The translations under genes were made by a program, and so were the position numbers. Of a stretch of 64,000 nt of DNA, positions 8,314 through 18,089 are shown in pieces. Positions within the stretch are counted from its first letter, which is position 1. Each line of letters opens with the position of its first letter. The notes under the pieces are model-generated. The model worked only from the letters and a program-made list of their open reading frames with translations, did no database searches and was not told the origin of the DNA. Source of the DNA: Pseudomonas sp. TNT3 (GTDB lineage: Bacteria > Pseudomonadota > Gammaproteobacteria > Pseudomonadales > Pseudomonadaceae); NCBI RefSeq assembly GCF_010095445.2, contig NZ_WFGV02000009.1, positions 62,001 to 126,000 on the forward strand. Reading direction: 5' to 3'.

Positions 8314-8526
8314 TTATCCTTCCATCACATCCCACAACGCTTCCAGTTCCGCTTCGCTGAACAAACCAGCGGGGTAGCGCTCGATCATCATCCGGCGCGG
8401 ATCAGGTTCCCTGATCTGACGCGTTCCATTGGATTTCAACCAGTGCGCCAGGATCTGGAGCGATTCGTTATTGACTGCCAGGGGATGCAACGCCTGCTCG
8501 CTCACTACATTCACTTCGGCGTTCAT
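8314..8526 (-). CDS. Small unrecognised protein (70 aa)
   Basis: The 70-residue product starts MNAEVNVVSEQALHPLAVNN. It is soluble and helical, with a mid-protein basic patch (RQIREPDPRRMMIERYPAG) and an acidic C-terminus. ATG (8524-8526) is preceded on the minus strand by AGGAGAGAGCGAGGA, a strong ribosome binding region, and a terminator follows the stop, so I judge it real despite its size. It may be a conserved Pseudomonas hypothetical, but I do not recognise a function. It stands alone, separated by more than 200 bases from its neighbours. Confidence 0.6.
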   Translation of the reverse strand: MNAEVNVVSEQALHPLAVNNESLQILAHWLKSNGTRQIREPDPRRMMIERYPAGLFSEAELEALWDVMEG

Positions 8527-8666
8527 TTCCTCGCTCTCTCCTGGGTGTGTGAGCGGCTAACTTATCCAAGGTTTATGACAGAACAGCACAGTTCTCCCCT
8601 CCCTGTTTAACGCCATGACCGATACAAGAGCTGTGCCAATCTGTCCGAGTTGTCGATATGCGGATA

Positions 8667-8701
8667 CAAAAAAGCCCGCAGTCCTCATGGATCACGGGCT
8701 T
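8667..8701 (-). terminator. Intrinsic terminator of aguBA
   Basis: AAGCCCG (8672-8678) pairs with CGGGCTT (8695-8701). Read on the minus strand the stem is followed by a run of T (complement of 8667-8672). It lies about 70 bases after the aguA stop. Confidence 0.75.
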
Positions 8702-8772
8702 CTCGTAAAGTACGAGGGGAAAACCGTGGGTCAGAATTTTTTCTGAACCAACTCAACCTGTTACAACTGCAC

Positions 8773-9879
8773 TCACTCTTTGTGCGGCGCCGGCTGTTGT
8801 TGGGTAAGGCAGTGAATGTTGCCGCCGCCCAGTAACAGTTCACGACCCGGCACCATGACCACTTCATGTTGCGGGAACAGGTTCTGCAAGATTTCCTTGG
8901 CCGGACCATCCAATGGATCGTCGAAGCTCGGCGCGATGATGCCGCCATTGACGATCAGGAAATTCACGTAGGAACCGGCCAGGCGAACCGTAGGATTTCG
9001 CTCCTGTGTACCGTCCACCGGATCCACACCCGCGCACTCTTCCTCGGTCGCATACAACGGACCCGGGATCGGCATTTTGTGCACTGTGAACGGGCGACCT
9101 TTGGCATCGGTGCTGCTTTCCAGCACTTTCATCGCCGCCTGGCAGCGCGGGTAATTCGGGTCTTGCGGATCATCGGTCCAGGCCAACAGCACTTCACCCG
9201 GACGCACGTAGCAGCAGAAGTTATCCACATGCCCATCGGTTTCGTCGTTGAACAAACCGTCCGGCAACCAGATGATTTTATCCACAGCCAGATTGGCGCT
9301 GAGCACCTCTTCGATGGCTGCGCGGTCCAGGTGAGGATTGCGATTGCGGTTGAGCAGGCATTCTTCAGTGGTGATCAGCGTGCCTTCGCCATCGACGTGG
9401 ATCGAACCGCCTTCGAGCACAAAGCCCTCGGTGCGATAGCGCGGGCTGCGCTCGATCTCGAGGATCTTGCCGCCGACCTGAGAGTCGCGGTTCCACGGCG
9501 AATACAGCCCGCCGTCGAAACCGCCCCACGCGTTGAAATCCCAGTTCACGCCGCGGACTTCGCCGTTGTTATTGATGACAAACGTCGGGCCGGTGTCCCG
9601 CACCCAGGCATCGTCGCTGGACATCTCGACGACGCGAATATTGGGCACGTCGAGGCGGGCACGGGCGTTTTCGTATTGGCCGGCGGACACCGCCACGGTC
9701 ACTGGTTCGAAACGGGCGATGGCTTTGGCCACTGCGACGTGCGCGGCTTGCGCCGGTTTGCCGCCCAGGCGCCAGTTATCAGGACGCTCCGGCCAGATCA
9801 TCCAGGTTTGGGTTTGTGGCGCCCATTCGGCTGGCATGTGGAAGCCATCGGCGCGGGGCGTGCTGTTTAAAGTGGTCAT
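8773..9879 (-). CDS. aguA: Agmatine deiminase
   Basis: The 368-residue product is full length for the family. It hydrolyses agmatine to N-carbamoylputrescine and ammonia, the first step from arginine-derived agmatine to putrescine. Visible family features are [18 protein letters not shown] near the N-terminus, [13 protein letters not shown] (substrate-binding acids), the catalytic His in [13 protein letters not shown], and the nucleophile Cys in [14 protein letters not shown] close to the C-terminus. It follows aguB by only five bases on the same strand, so the pair is one transcription unit. A terminator follows at 8667-8701. No aguR regulator lies beside it in this window. Confidence 0.96.
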   Translation of the reverse strand: MTTLNSTPRADGFHMPAEWAPQTQTWMIWPERPDNWRLGGKPAQAAHVAVAKAIARFEPVTVAVSAGQYENARARLDVPNIRVVEMSSDDAWVRDTGPTFVINNNGEVRGVNWDFNAWGGFDGGLYSPWNRDSQVGGKILEIERSPRYRTEGFVLEGGSIHVDGEGTLITTEECLLNRNRNPHLDRAAIEEVLSANLAVDKIIWLPDGLFNDETDGHVDNFCCYVRPGEVLLAWTDDPQDPNYPRCQAAMKVLESSTDAKGRPFTVHKMPIPGPLYATEEECAGVDPVDGTQERNPTVRLAGSYVNFLIVNGGIIAPSFDDPLDGPAKEILQNLFPQHEVVMVPGRELLLGGGNIHCLTQQQPAPHKE

Positions 9880-9884
9880 GACGA

Positions 9885-10763
9885 TCAGGACTCCAGAGAA
9901 CCGTCGAGGGTTTTGATAGCACCATACAGGTTCGGGCGGCGGTCACGGAAGGAGCCCCAGGCACTGCGAATGTGTTCCAGCTGATCGAGATCGAAACGCT
10001 GCACCAGTACGCCCTCTTCGGTTTCGTTGAGTTCCTGAACCTTCTCGCCGAACTGGTTGGCAATGAACGACGAGCCATAGAACGTGATGTCGTAGCCGTC
10101 CTGCTCTTCGTTGCCGATGCGGTTGCTGGCGATCAGCGGCATCAGGTTGGCGCCGGCATGGCCTTGCTGCACACGTTGCCAGTGATCCCGGGACGAGATG
10201 CTCTTGTCGTGTGGTTCGCTGCCGATGGCGGTCGGGTAGAACAGAATCTCTGCGCCTTGCAACGCCATGCTGCGGGCGCATTCGGGGAACCACTGATCCC
10301 AGCAGATGCCCACGCCGATTTTTGCGTAGCGGGTATTCCAGACTTTGAAACCGGTATCGCCCGGGTTGAAGTAGTACTTCTCGTGATAGCCAGGGCCGTC
10401 CGGGATGTGGCTTTTACGATAAATCCCGAGGTTGCTGCCGTCGGCATCGATGATCGCGATGCTGTTGAAACGCGCGCGGCCGGCCAATTCGTAGAAGCTG
10501 ATGGGCAACACCACTTGCAGCTCTTTGGCGACTTTCTGGAAGTGCTTGATGGCGACGTTGTCTTCGACCGTCGTAGCCAGTTGCAGGTAGTCCGGGTTGG
10601 GTTTCTGGCAGAAGTACGGGGCTTCGAACAGTTCCTGAATCAGGATGATTTGCGCGCCTTTGGCCGCAGCCTCACGGACCAGCTTCTCGGCGGTCTCGAT
10701 GTTGGCTTCAAGGTCCCAGGAACAAGCCATCTGGGTAGCGGCGACGGTAACGATACGACTCAT
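9885..10763 (-). CDS. aguB: N-carbamoylputrescine amidohydrolase
   Basis: The 292-residue nitrilase-superfamily enzyme converts N-carbamoylputrescine to putrescine, CO2 and ammonia, completing the reaction begun by AguA. The Glu-Lys-Cys triad is visible: Glu in [12 protein letters not shown] (about 44), Lys in [18 protein letters not shown] (about 120), and Cys in [14 protein letters not shown] (about 157). The start at 10763 is supported by AGGAG upstream on the minus strand. It is the first gene of the aguBA unit. The 160-base region upstream is AT-rich and likely carries the promoter. Confidence 0.96.
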   Translation of the reverse strand: MSRIVTVAATQMACSWDLEANIETAEKLVREAAAKGAQIILIQELFEAPYFCQKPNPDYLQLATTVEDNVAIKHFQKVAKELQVVLPISFYELAGRARFNSIAIIDADGSNLGIYRKSHIPDGPGYHEKYYFNPGDTGFKVWNTRYAKIGVGICWDQWFPECARSMALQGAEILFYPTAIGSEPHDKSISSRDHWQRVQQGHAGANLMPLIASNRIGNEEQDGYDITFYGSSFIANQFGEKVQELNETEEGVLVQRFDLDQLEHIRSAWGSFRDRRPNLYGAIKTLDGSLES

Positions 10764-10926
10764 GAATCATCTCCTGGGACAGAAAGGAAAAAGCCCAGGC
10801 GAAGTCGACCACGCCGAGGCAGTGGCGACTTTATAGCCGATAAATATCGACTATAAAAGCAATTATTTACACAATCAGACAAATTTAAGCATTAAATACA
10901 GATAACAATCGGCATTAGAGTGCCTT

Positions 10927-11021
10927 TGTAGGAGCTGCCGAGTGAAACGAGGCTGCGATCTTTTGATCTTTAAAAGCAACATCAAAAGATCGCAGCCTCG
11001 TTTCACTCGGCAGCTCCTACA
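10927..11021. repeat. REP doublet, TGTAGGAGCTGCCG family
   Basis: A perfect 41-bp inverted repeat (10927-10967 and 10981-11021) with a 13-base loop. It includes the family motifs TGTAGGAGCTGCCG and GCTGCGATCTTTTGAT. It lies 19 bases after the stop of the 970-residue fusion gene. Confidence 0.95.
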
Positions 11022-11039
11022 GGGGTCCGGTCGTGCCGT

Positions 11040-13952
11040 TTAAAGGCCCTCGGTGAGCACCTTCGAAAGCATCTCCACAAAGAAATCCACACTCCGACGC
11101 GACGTCACCATCGGCGGTTTGATTTTGAGGATGTTCAGGTCATCGCCCGTCGGCTGCATGAAAATGCCCAGTTCACGCAGGCGATCACACAAGGCGGTGG
11201 TCTCCTGCGTCGCTGGCTCCAGGGTCTCGCGGTTGCGGATCAGCTCCACGCCCAAATAGAAACCGGAGCCATGCACCGCGCCCACAAGCGGATGAATATC
11301 GATCAACGCTTCAAGCCGCTGTTTGAAATACCCGCCCACGACCTGAGCGTTCTCCCAGAGTTTCTCCTCTTCCATCACATCGAGTACTGCCATGCCGATC
11401 TGGCAACTCACCGGACTGCCGCCAGCCGACGAGAAGAAATAACCCTCGGCCTCGAGCGCTTCGGCGATTTCCCGGCGAGTGATGACCGCACCCAGTGGCT
11501 GACCATTGCCCATGCCTTTGGCCATGGTGATGATGTCCGGCACCACGCCCTGCTCCTCAAATCCCCAAAAGAAACGGCCCATGCGGCCATAGCCGACCTG
11601 CACTTCATCGGCGATGCACACCCCGCCCTGGGCGCGAACCAGTGCGTAGACCTGCTTCAGATAGCCCGGCGGCAACGAGATCCCGCCCGCATTGCCGTAT
11701 ACCGGTTCGCAAATAAACCCGGCGAGCTGGCGTTTCTGCTCGGCGATTTTCGCCAGGTTGTGTTCGACGCTGCGCACGTAATCCGGCGCACTGTCCTGGC
11801 CACGAAACTCGCCGCGATAGATGTTCGGCGCGGTCACCGGGTGCACCCAATCGGGACGGCTGCTCAAGGCCTGGGGATTGTCGGCAATCGAGGTCGACAC
11901 CGCATCGGCGCCCACCGTCCAGCCGTGATAGGCCTCCAGCACGCTGACCATGTCGCGCCCGCCGCTATAAGCCCACGCCAGACGAATCGCCAGGTCGTTG
12001 GCCTCGCTGCCGCTGTTGACCAGAAACACGCGGTCCATGGAGTCCGGCGACAGCTTCAGCAGCCGCTCGGAAAACTCGGCAACCGCGGCGTAGTTGAAGC
12101 GTGAGTTGGTGTTGAGCAGCGACCACTGGCGACTGGCAACCGCTGCCATGCGCGGATGCCCGTGGCCCAGCACCGCGACGTTGTTGAGCATGTCGAGATA
12201 GGAACGACCCTGCATGTCGATCAGGTGATTGCGCCAGCCACGTTCGATGCGCGGCGGGTCGACGTAATAGTGTTTTTGGGTACGGGCGAAACTGGCCTCG
12301 CGACGCGCCAGCAATGCTTGCGAATCCAGCTCCTGCTCCGCATCGCAGGCCAGCCCCAACAACGTTGCCGGGGATGGGCACAACGCTTGCCAGGCGGCCG
12401 CTCGGGACGGCGTGCAAAACAGCGGCGCATCCAGCGAAGCACCTCGGCACAGCTGCACCACTAACGGGCCGCTGACCGAACCCAGCACCTGGCCTTTCAC
12501 CAGTGCCGCACCCGTGTGCAGCGATGGCGTCACGCCCCACAGCCGCAGGCTCAGTTGCGGGCCGTCGAGTTGCAGAACGCCCGCCGACCGTTGATGGACC
12601 ATGCCGGCAAATGGCGATTCGACCGCCGTGCCGTGGGGTACCCGCAACTCCACGTGCAAGGGACAGGTCTCGGGTTCGGACGGAATGTCCGGCTGAGTGC
12701 GGGACAGGCGATACTGCCCGTAACGACTGGCCGCCAGACCATGCGCCGCTGACGCCTCGTCCAGCAGTCGCTGATCGATCCCCTCTTGCTCCCAGTTACC
12801 GGCCTCGAAATGCGGACTGAGCACCCCCAGATCGATCAAGGCAAATTCTCGCCCGACCAGGCTTGGCAGCAGCGGCGCAAAACCTTCACTGCCAATGCTC
12901 GTCAGGCTCTGGCCAACAGAACTCAGGATCGCCGCTTCCATCAACGCCAACGGCACCGACGTCGCAACGCGGAAGATCTCCCACTCATGGGTGAGGTTGT
13001 CGCGACTGTAGTCATTGCCCGGATCGACGCTGACCTGCTGTTCACCACTGAGCACCAGCACCGCTGAACGCGCAACGATCAACGGCCACAGCGCCAGCAG
13101 CTCCGCAGGCTGTAACGGATTGACCGCGTGGTACGCCTGGACCGCCGGCAAGATATAAAAGGGATCACCCTCGGCGTGGTGCAGCAACGCCGCGCAGGTC
13201 ACCGACAGATCAGTGATGCGCCAGGTACTAATCAGGTCGCCGAAATCGATCACGCCCTGCAGTTGCCATACGCGTTGCGCATCACGCTGCCAGACCACGT
13301 TGTCATCGGTGATGTCCATATGAATCGCCTGCACAGGCAGCTGATCCACCAACGGCAGCAAATGGCGCTCGGCACGTTCGGCCACTTCGGCGATCTGCTG
13401 GCGCTGCTGGTCATCCTTGATAACCGGCAGCAAATGCGCGATCAACGCGTTGGCGTGACGGGCGTCCCATTGCAACGTACGCGCCAGCCCTGGGTGATCG
13501 AAGTCAGCCAGGGCCAGATCCATTTCGCCACAAAGGCGTCCGAAACCCGCCACCACAGAACCGGGCAGATGACCCAGGTGAGTCAGCGGCTGGCCTTCGA
13601 TGTAATCGAGCAATCGCACATGCACCGTCTGCCCATCCACTTCCAGCGACAGCAGATCAGCGCCGCTTTTGGCGAGTATCACCCGAGGCACCTGCACATC
13701 GGGGTGATCGGCAAGGTGTTTGAGCCCCGCGTGCTGGGCTTGCAGCTCCTGTACCGCGTAATCACCGCGACAGATTTTCAGGACGAAACGCCCTTGGTCG
13801 CTGTCGACGCGGTAATTCAGATCCTGCTGACTGCCAAGCGCCTGCAACCTGCCACTCAACCCGTAATGCTTTTCGAGCAGCGCTGACGCTTGCTCCGCAG
13901 ACACCTGCGGGCTGGGCAAACTGGCGCGATGAATCAACGTGGCGAGCGGCAT
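11040..13952 (-). CDS. Fusion: APH-type kinase, M23-like domain and class-III PLP enzyme (probable kinase/phospho-lyase)
   Basis: The 970-residue product has three parts. Residues 1-330 are an aminoglycoside-phosphotransferase/choline-kinase-type fold, with HMDITDDNVVW (catalytic loop, about 210) and VIDFGD (metal-binding Asp, about 237). Residues 410-520 resemble an M23/lipoyl-like beta domain without obvious zinc ligands. Residues 560-970 are a class-III PLP fold with FLVNSGSEANDLA, ADEVQVGYGRMG and PLP lysine K812 in MAKGMGNGQPLG. In animals a separate hydroxylysine kinase of the same fold works with phospho-lyases of the class-III PLP family (ETNPPL/PHYKPL). By analogy this one chain may phosphorylate an amino alcohol and then eliminate phosphate and ammonia. 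That is inference; plain aminotransferase activity remains possible. Neighbouring aguBA suggests amine metabolism. Confidence 0.85.
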   Translation of the reverse strand: MPLATLIHRASLPSPQVSAEQASALLEKHYGLSGRLQALGSQQDLNYRVDSDQGRFVLKICRGDYAVQELQAQHAGLKHLADHPDVQVPRVILAKSGADLLSLEVDGQTVHVRLLDYIEGQPLTHLGHLPGSVVAGFGRLCGEMDLALADFDHPGLARTLQWDARHANALIAHLLPVIKDDQQRQQIAEVAERAERHLLPLVDQLPVQAIHMDITDDNVVWQRDAQRVWQLQGVIDFGDLISTWRITDLSVTCAALLHHAEGDPFYILPAVQAYHAVNPLQPAELLALWPLIVARSAVLVLSGEQQVSVDPGNDYSRDNLTHEWEIFRVATSVPLALMEAAILSSVGQSLTSIGSEGFAPLLPSLVGREFALIDLGVLSPHFEAGNWEQEGIDQRLLDEASAAHGLAASRYGQYRLSRTQPDIPSEPETCPLHVELRVPHGTAVESPFAGMVHQRSAGVLQLDGPQLSLRLWGVTPSLHTGAALVKGQVLGSVSGPLVVQLCRGASLDAPLFCTPSRAAAWQALCPSPATLLGLACDAEQELDSQALLARREASFARTQKHYYVDPPRIERGWRNHLIDMQGRSYLDMLNNVAVLGHGHPRMAAVASRQWSLLNTNSRFNYAAVAEFSERLLKLSPDSMDRVFLVNSGSEANDLAIRLAWAYSGGRDMVSVLEAYHGWTVGADAVSTSIADNPQALSSRPDWVHPVTAPNIYRGEFRGQDSAPDYVRSVEHNLAKIAEQKRQLAGFICEPVYGNAGGISLPPGYLKQVYALVRAQGGVCIADEVQVGYGRMGRFFWGFEEQGVVPDIITMAKGMGNGQPLGAVITRREIAEALEAEGYFFSSAGGSPVSCQIGMAVLDVMEEEKLWENAQVVGGYFKQRLEALIDIHPLVGAVHGSGFYLGVELIRNRETLEPATQETTALCDRLRELGIFMQPTGDDLNILKIKPPMVTSRRSVDFFVEMLSKVLTEGL

Positions 13953-14168
13953 ACAAGACCCCTGAGAAAGTATTCAGGCGCTTATATCGCCACTGGTTGG
14001 GGCGATACGCAACCCCTTCCACCAGAAGACGATCCGCCCCTGCTCAACGCAACCGTGCGAAGTCGGGCGCCAGCGAAACTTCCCACACTAATCTCAGGTT
14101 GCCTTGCACTTGCCTGACCGGCAGCCTCCGACCCGACGAGTCCCCATCTCCGAGGAAAAATCCTGACC

Positions 14169-14693
14169 ATGTCCAAGCGCCGACTTGCACTTTCAAACAA
14201 AAAAATTCGAAACATTCCACGTCGCTTGAAAGCCCTGGCGACTTGGGCCTCTAACTTCGAGGGATATTTCCCCGACGACCTCACAAGGGAAGACAAATAC
14301 TGCAACTGGAAAATTCCTGTACTCACAACACTGGTCGAAGGAAAACAAGCGACCCATGCCATGCGTAAAGAATGTGCTCAACAGATGATCAACGCGGCCG
14401 GTCACCTGCTTCAAGCCAGAACGGCAGAGGCAATCGACAGTCGCATCGTCGCGAACATCTGCATTCCGGACATGTTTTCCAGTGAGATCTGCATCTACAC
14501 CCAACTGGATTACCATCGCTGCCACATTCCGCCTGCCCATGATGAGAGCTGCATCATCGACAAAAGCCTTGCGGCAGAATGGGGACTCGTCCTGCCCAGA
14601 GGCATGAAGGAAAGAGGGATATCCTTTTCAGTAGAAGACGACGATGGCGAGATATTTGTGCTTGAACGGTGGAATTTCGGCGAAGTCGATTGA
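14169..14693 (+). CDS. DUF3916-like protein
   Basis: The 174-residue soluble protein starts MSKRRLALSNKKIRNIPRRL (very basic N-terminus). It then has YFPDDL, CNWKIPV and MRKECAQQMINAA, the pattern I associate with DUF3916, whose function is unknown. ATG 14169 follows GAGGAAAAATCCTGACC, giving a usable ribosome binding site. Base composition is visibly more AT-rich than neighbouring genes and six cysteines are present, so recent acquisition is possible. It is a lone gene divergent from the fusion gene and upstream of dctB. Confidence 0.7.
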   Translation: MSKRRLALSNKKIRNIPRRLKALATWASNFEGYFPDDLTREDKYCNWKIPVLTTLVEGKQATHAMRKECAQQMINAAGHLLQARTAEAIDSRIVANICIPDMFSSEICIYTQLDYHRCHIPPAHDESCIIDKSLAAEWGLVLPRGMKERGISFSVEDDDGEIFVLERWNFGEVD

Positions 14694-14790
14694 TGGATAA
14701 AGCTATCTGTCGAAACCATGTCGCATTACGTATTTAAATCAGAGCCGCAGCGTTCGGCCAAGTCTCTCGTTGCCATCTGATCCAACGACG

Positions 14791-14820
14791 CTGACGTCTT
14801 TTCCCGAGCGTGGGCATAAT
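14791..14820 (+). promoter_or_regulatory. Candidate sigma-70 promoter of dctBD
   Basis: CTGACG (14791-14796) and CATAAT (14815-14820) are separated by 18 bases, giving a plausible -35/-10 pair. The dctB start lies 24 bases downstream of the -10 box. Confidence 0.45.
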
Positions 14821-14843
14821 GCGCCTGTACTTTCAGGCGCTCG

Positions 14844-16658
14844 ATGCTCATGACTCCGACCCTTCCCCGCAGACCCCGCTGGCGCAGCCTCGCACTGCTT
14901 GCGCTGTGTCTGGCACCTTTGCTGTGGCCGCTGGAGCATCTGGCCGAGCGCTATTACCGCAGCGAACTGGCGGGGCAGAATCGCCAGACCCTCGATCTGT
15001 ATGTGGCCAACCTGCTGGGCACGCTGCACCGGTACGAGGTGTTACCGCAGATCCTCGGTGATCTTCCGGCCCTGCGCGCGGTGCTGGGCGCGCCGGACGA
15101 TAGCGTCACGCAAGGCAACGCCAACCGGTTGCTGAAGAACATCAGCGCCCAGACCGGTGCCGAGGTGATGTACCTGATGGACACCACGGGCAAGACGCTG
15201 GCCGCGTCCAACTGGGATAAAAACGACAGCTTTGTCGGGCGCAATTTTTCCTTCAGGCCGTATTTCAGCGAAGCCATGGCCGGACGGCTCGGGCGCTTTT
15301 TTGGCTTGGGTACGACGTCCGCCAAGCGTGGCTACTTTTTTGCTGCGGCCGTGCGGCACGGCGAGAAAATCATCGGCGTGCTGGTGGTGAAGGTCGATCT
15401 GGACCACACCGAAAGCTTGTGGGGCAAGACCCCAGAGCAATTGCTGGCGACCGACCACAATGGCGTGGTCATTCTGACGTCGCGACCAGAATGGCGCTTC
15501 CGCTCGACCCGGGCGTTGAGCGAAGAAGAGAACAAGGCCATTACTGCGATTCAGCCCTATCCAACCCGCGACCCCAAACCGCTGAAACTCAATCCGAATG
15601 CGTGGCTGACGCAATCCCGACAAATTGAAGAAACCGGCTGGACCGTCAACATTCTCGCGCCGCGCACCCTGATCGACCGCCCCGTTCGCACCGTGGTCGC
15701 CATCGGCGGCGCCACTTTGCTGGTATTGATGCTGTTGCTCGGGCTGATGATGCAGCGTCGGCGCCATTACCTCGAACGCATCGCTTTCGAAGCCAAGGCG
15801 CGCCGTGAACTGGAAGGGCGTGTCGCCGAGCGTACCAGTGATCTGGAAGGTCTCAACCGACGCCTCAAGGAAGAAGTGCTGGAGCGCGAACAGGCCCAGC
15901 AGGAACTGGTGCGCGCCCAGGATGATCTGGTGCAGGCTGGCAAACTCTCGGCGCTGGGGACGATGTCGGCCAGCATCAGCCACGAACTGAACCAGCCGCT
16001 GGCAGCGATCCGCAGCTACGCGGAAAACGCCGAAATACTGCTCGATCACCAGCGTACTGACGATGCGCGTGGCAACCTCAAGTTGATCAGCGAGTTGACC
16101 GCGCGGATGGCCTCGATCATTGCTCACCTGCGCGCCTTCGCCCGGCGCGATCGACACGCCCCTGAAAGCGTTGCCCTGCAACCGGCGCTGGATGACGCGC
16201 TGGCCCTGCTCGCCAAGCGTCGGCGCAGCATGGAAGTCGAGCTGATTCGCGATTTGCCCGCCGCCACTTTGTGGGTCGAAGCGGGGGAAACCCGTTTGCG
16301 CCAAGTGCTCGGCAACCTGCTGGCGAATGCCCTGGACGCCCTCACGGAAAAAGGTCCGCCGCGTAAACTCTGGCTGAGTGCCCAATCCACCGCTGATGGC
16401 GTTACCTTGTACATTCGCGATAATGGCCCGGGCTTCTGCATGGAAGCCCTCGGACGCGCCAGCGAGCCCTTCTACACCACCAAGACCCGCACCCAAGGGC
16501 TTGGACTGGGGCTGGCCATTTGCGAAACCCTGATGCGTGCCTTCGGCGGTGAACTGTTGTTCTCCAACCACAAGGAAGGCGGCGCCCTGATTACCCTGAA
16601 GCTGCGCCCAGGCGCACCGGGCGTGAGCCTGCAACCGTCCGAGGACCGAAGTGCATGA
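14844..16658 (+). CDS. dctB: C4-dicarboxylate sensor histidine kinase
   Basis: The 604-residue membrane kinase has TM1 about 13-33, a periplasmic double-Cache sensor (about 40-280; MYLMDTTGKTLAASNW, NFSFRPYFSEAM), TM2 about 283-305, a coiled linker, a HisKA helix with SISHELNQPLAAIRSYAEN (His about 380), and an HATPase domain with NLLANALDALT, DNGPGF and GLGLGLAIC. In known DctB proteins the sensor binds succinate, malate or fumarate and the kinase phosphorylates DctD. Two in-frame ATGs (14844 and 14850) are possible. It overlaps dctD as ATGA. The dctPQM or dctA transport genes are not next to it here. Confidence 0.93.
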   Translation: MLMTPTLPRRPRWRSLALLALCLAPLLWPLEHLAERYYRSELAGQNRQTLDLYVANLLGTLHRYEVLPQILGDLPALRAVLGAPDDSVTQGNANRLLKNISAQTGAEVMYLMDTTGKTLAASNWDKNDSFVGRNFSFRPYFSEAMAGRLGRFFGLGTTSAKRGYFFAAAVRHGEKIIGVLVVKVDLDHTESLWGKTPEQLLATDHNGVVILTSRPEWRFRSTRALSEEENKAITAIQPYPTRDPKPLKLNPNAWLTQSRQIEETGWTVNILAPRTLIDRPVRTVVAIGGATLLVLMLLLGLMMQRRRHYLERIAFEAKARRELEGRVAERTSDLEGLNRRLKEEVLEREQAQQELVRAQDDLVQAGKLSALGTMSASISHELNQPLAAIRSYAENAEILLDHQRTDDARGNLKLISELTARMASIIAHLRAFARRDRHAPESVALQPALDDALALLAKRRRSMEVELIRDLPAATLWVEAGETRLRQVLGNLLANALDALTEKGPPRKLWLSAQSTADGVTLYIRDNGPGFCMEALGRASEPFYTTKTRTQGLGLGLAICETLMRAFGGELLFSNHKEGGALITLKLRPGAPGVSLQPSEDRSA

Positions 16659-18049
16659 CCATCGACAACCGCATCCAGGTCGTGCTGATCGACGACGATC
16701 CCCATCTGCGCCAGGCGTTGAGCCAGACGCTGGACCTTGCCGGCCTGAAGATCTTGTCGCTGGCGGAAGCCAAAGGCCTCGCCGCACAGTTGGAACGCGA
16801 CTGGCCAGGCGTGGTGGTCAGCGACATCCGCATGCCAGGCATGGACGGCCTCGAACTGCTGACCGAATTGCATGCTCAAGATCCGGAGCTGCCGGTGCTG
16901 TTGATCACGGGTCACGGCGATGTACCGTTGGCGGTGCAGGCGATGCGCGCCGGGGCCTATGATTTTCTCGAAAAGCCCTTCGCCAGCGATGCGTTGCTCG
17001 ACAGCGTACGTCGCGCATTGGCCCTGCGCCGACTGGTGCTGGACAACCGCAGCCTGCGTCTGGCCCTGAGCGATCGCAATGAATTGAGCGCCCGGCTGGT
17101 CGGCCAGTCGGCGCCGATGTTGCGCCTGCGCGAGCAGATCGGCGCGTTGGCCGCCACCAAGGCCGATGTGCTGATCCTCGGTGAAACCGGGGCCGGTAAA
17201 GAAGTCGTCGCCCGCGCCCTGCACGATTTATCAAATCGGCGAAACGGTCCGTTCGTGGCGATCAACGCCGGAGCGCTGGCCGAATCGGTGGTGGAAAGCG
17301 AACTGTTCGGTCACGAGCCGGGGGCGTTCACCGGCGCGCAGAAACGTCGCATCGGCAAGTTCGAGTTTGCTAACGGCGGCACGCTGTTTCTCGATGAAAT
17401 CGAAAGCATGAGCCTGGATGTGCAGGTGAAGTTGCTGCGCTTGCTGCAAGAGCGCGTGGTGGAGCGTCTGGGGGGTAATCAGCAGATCCCGCTGGACATC
17501 CGCATCATCGCCGCGACCAAGGAAGACCTGCGCCAGTCTGCTGATCAGGGACGCTTTCGCGCCGACTTGTATTACCGCCTGAACGTCGCGCCGTTGCGCA
17601 TTCCACCTCTGCGCGAGCGCGGTGAAGATGCGCTGGTGTTGTTTCAGCATTTCGCCGATGAGGCCAGTGCCCGTCACGGTTTACCGCCCCACGAATTGCA
17701 ACCGGGGCAACGCGCCCTGTTGCTGCGTCACACCTGGCCGGGCAATGTGCGGGAGCTGCAAAATGCGGCGGAGCGCTTTGCGTTGGGACTGGAGTTGGCA
17801 CTCGACAACAGCTCGTCCGATGGCGTGTCCGGCACGGCTGTTGAAGTCGTCGGCGGAGGCTTGAGCGAGCAGGTGGAGCATTTCGAAAAGAGTCTGATCG
17901 CGGCGGAACTCGCACGCTCCCACAGCTCGGTCCGCAGCCTGGCTGAAGCACTCGGCGTCCCACGTAAAACCCTGCACGACAAACTGCGCAAGCATGGGTT
18001 GAATTTCGCCGACAGCAGCGCCCATACCTCCACCGACGACCTTGATTGA
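16655..18049 (+). CDS. dctD: Sigma-54-dependent C4-dicarboxylate response regulator
   Basis: The 464-residue activator has a receiver domain (1-120) with phospho-acceptor Asp in VVVSDIRMPGMDG (about 54) and conserved Lys in LEKPF. An AAA+ domain follows (about 145-385) with Walker A GETGAGKE, the sigma-54 contact loop GAFTGA (about 223) and Walker B TLFLDEIESM. The C-terminus is a Fis-type helix-turn-helix (LAEALGVPRKTLHDKLRKHG). It activates dicarboxylate transporter genes with RpoN. It overlaps dctB by four bases, a standard coupled two-component pair. Confidence 0.95.
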   Translation: MTIDNRIQVVLIDDDPHLRQALSQTLDLAGLKILSLAEAKGLAAQLERDWPGVVVSDIRMPGMDGLELLTELHAQDPELPVLLITGHGDVPLAVQAMRAGAYDFLEKPFASDALLDSVRRALALRRLVLDNRSLRLALSDRNELSARLVGQSAPMLRLREQIGALAATKADVLILGETGAGKEVVARALHDLSNRRNGPFVAINAGALAESVVESELFGHEPGAFTGAQKRRIGKFEFANGGTLFLDEIESMSLDVQVKLLRLLQERVVERLGGNQQIPLDIRIIAATKEDLRQSADQGRFRADLYYRLNVAPLRIPPLRERGEDALVLFQHFADEASARHGLPPHELQPGQRALLLRHTWPGNVRELQNAAERFALGLELALDNSSSDGVSGTAVEVVGGGLSEQVEHFEKSLIAAELARSHSSVRSLAEALGVPRKTLHDKLRKHGLNFADSSAHTSTDDLD

Positions 18050-18089
18050 GCCGCCGTCCAGTCATCCACCTGAAAGCAAGAGAGCATTC

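Noticed and set aside
15042..16787. A 581-codon minus-strand frame opposite dctB
   Set aside because: The dctB product on the plus strand has all kinase motifs; the antisense translation is rich in Arg/Gln/Gly with no domain.
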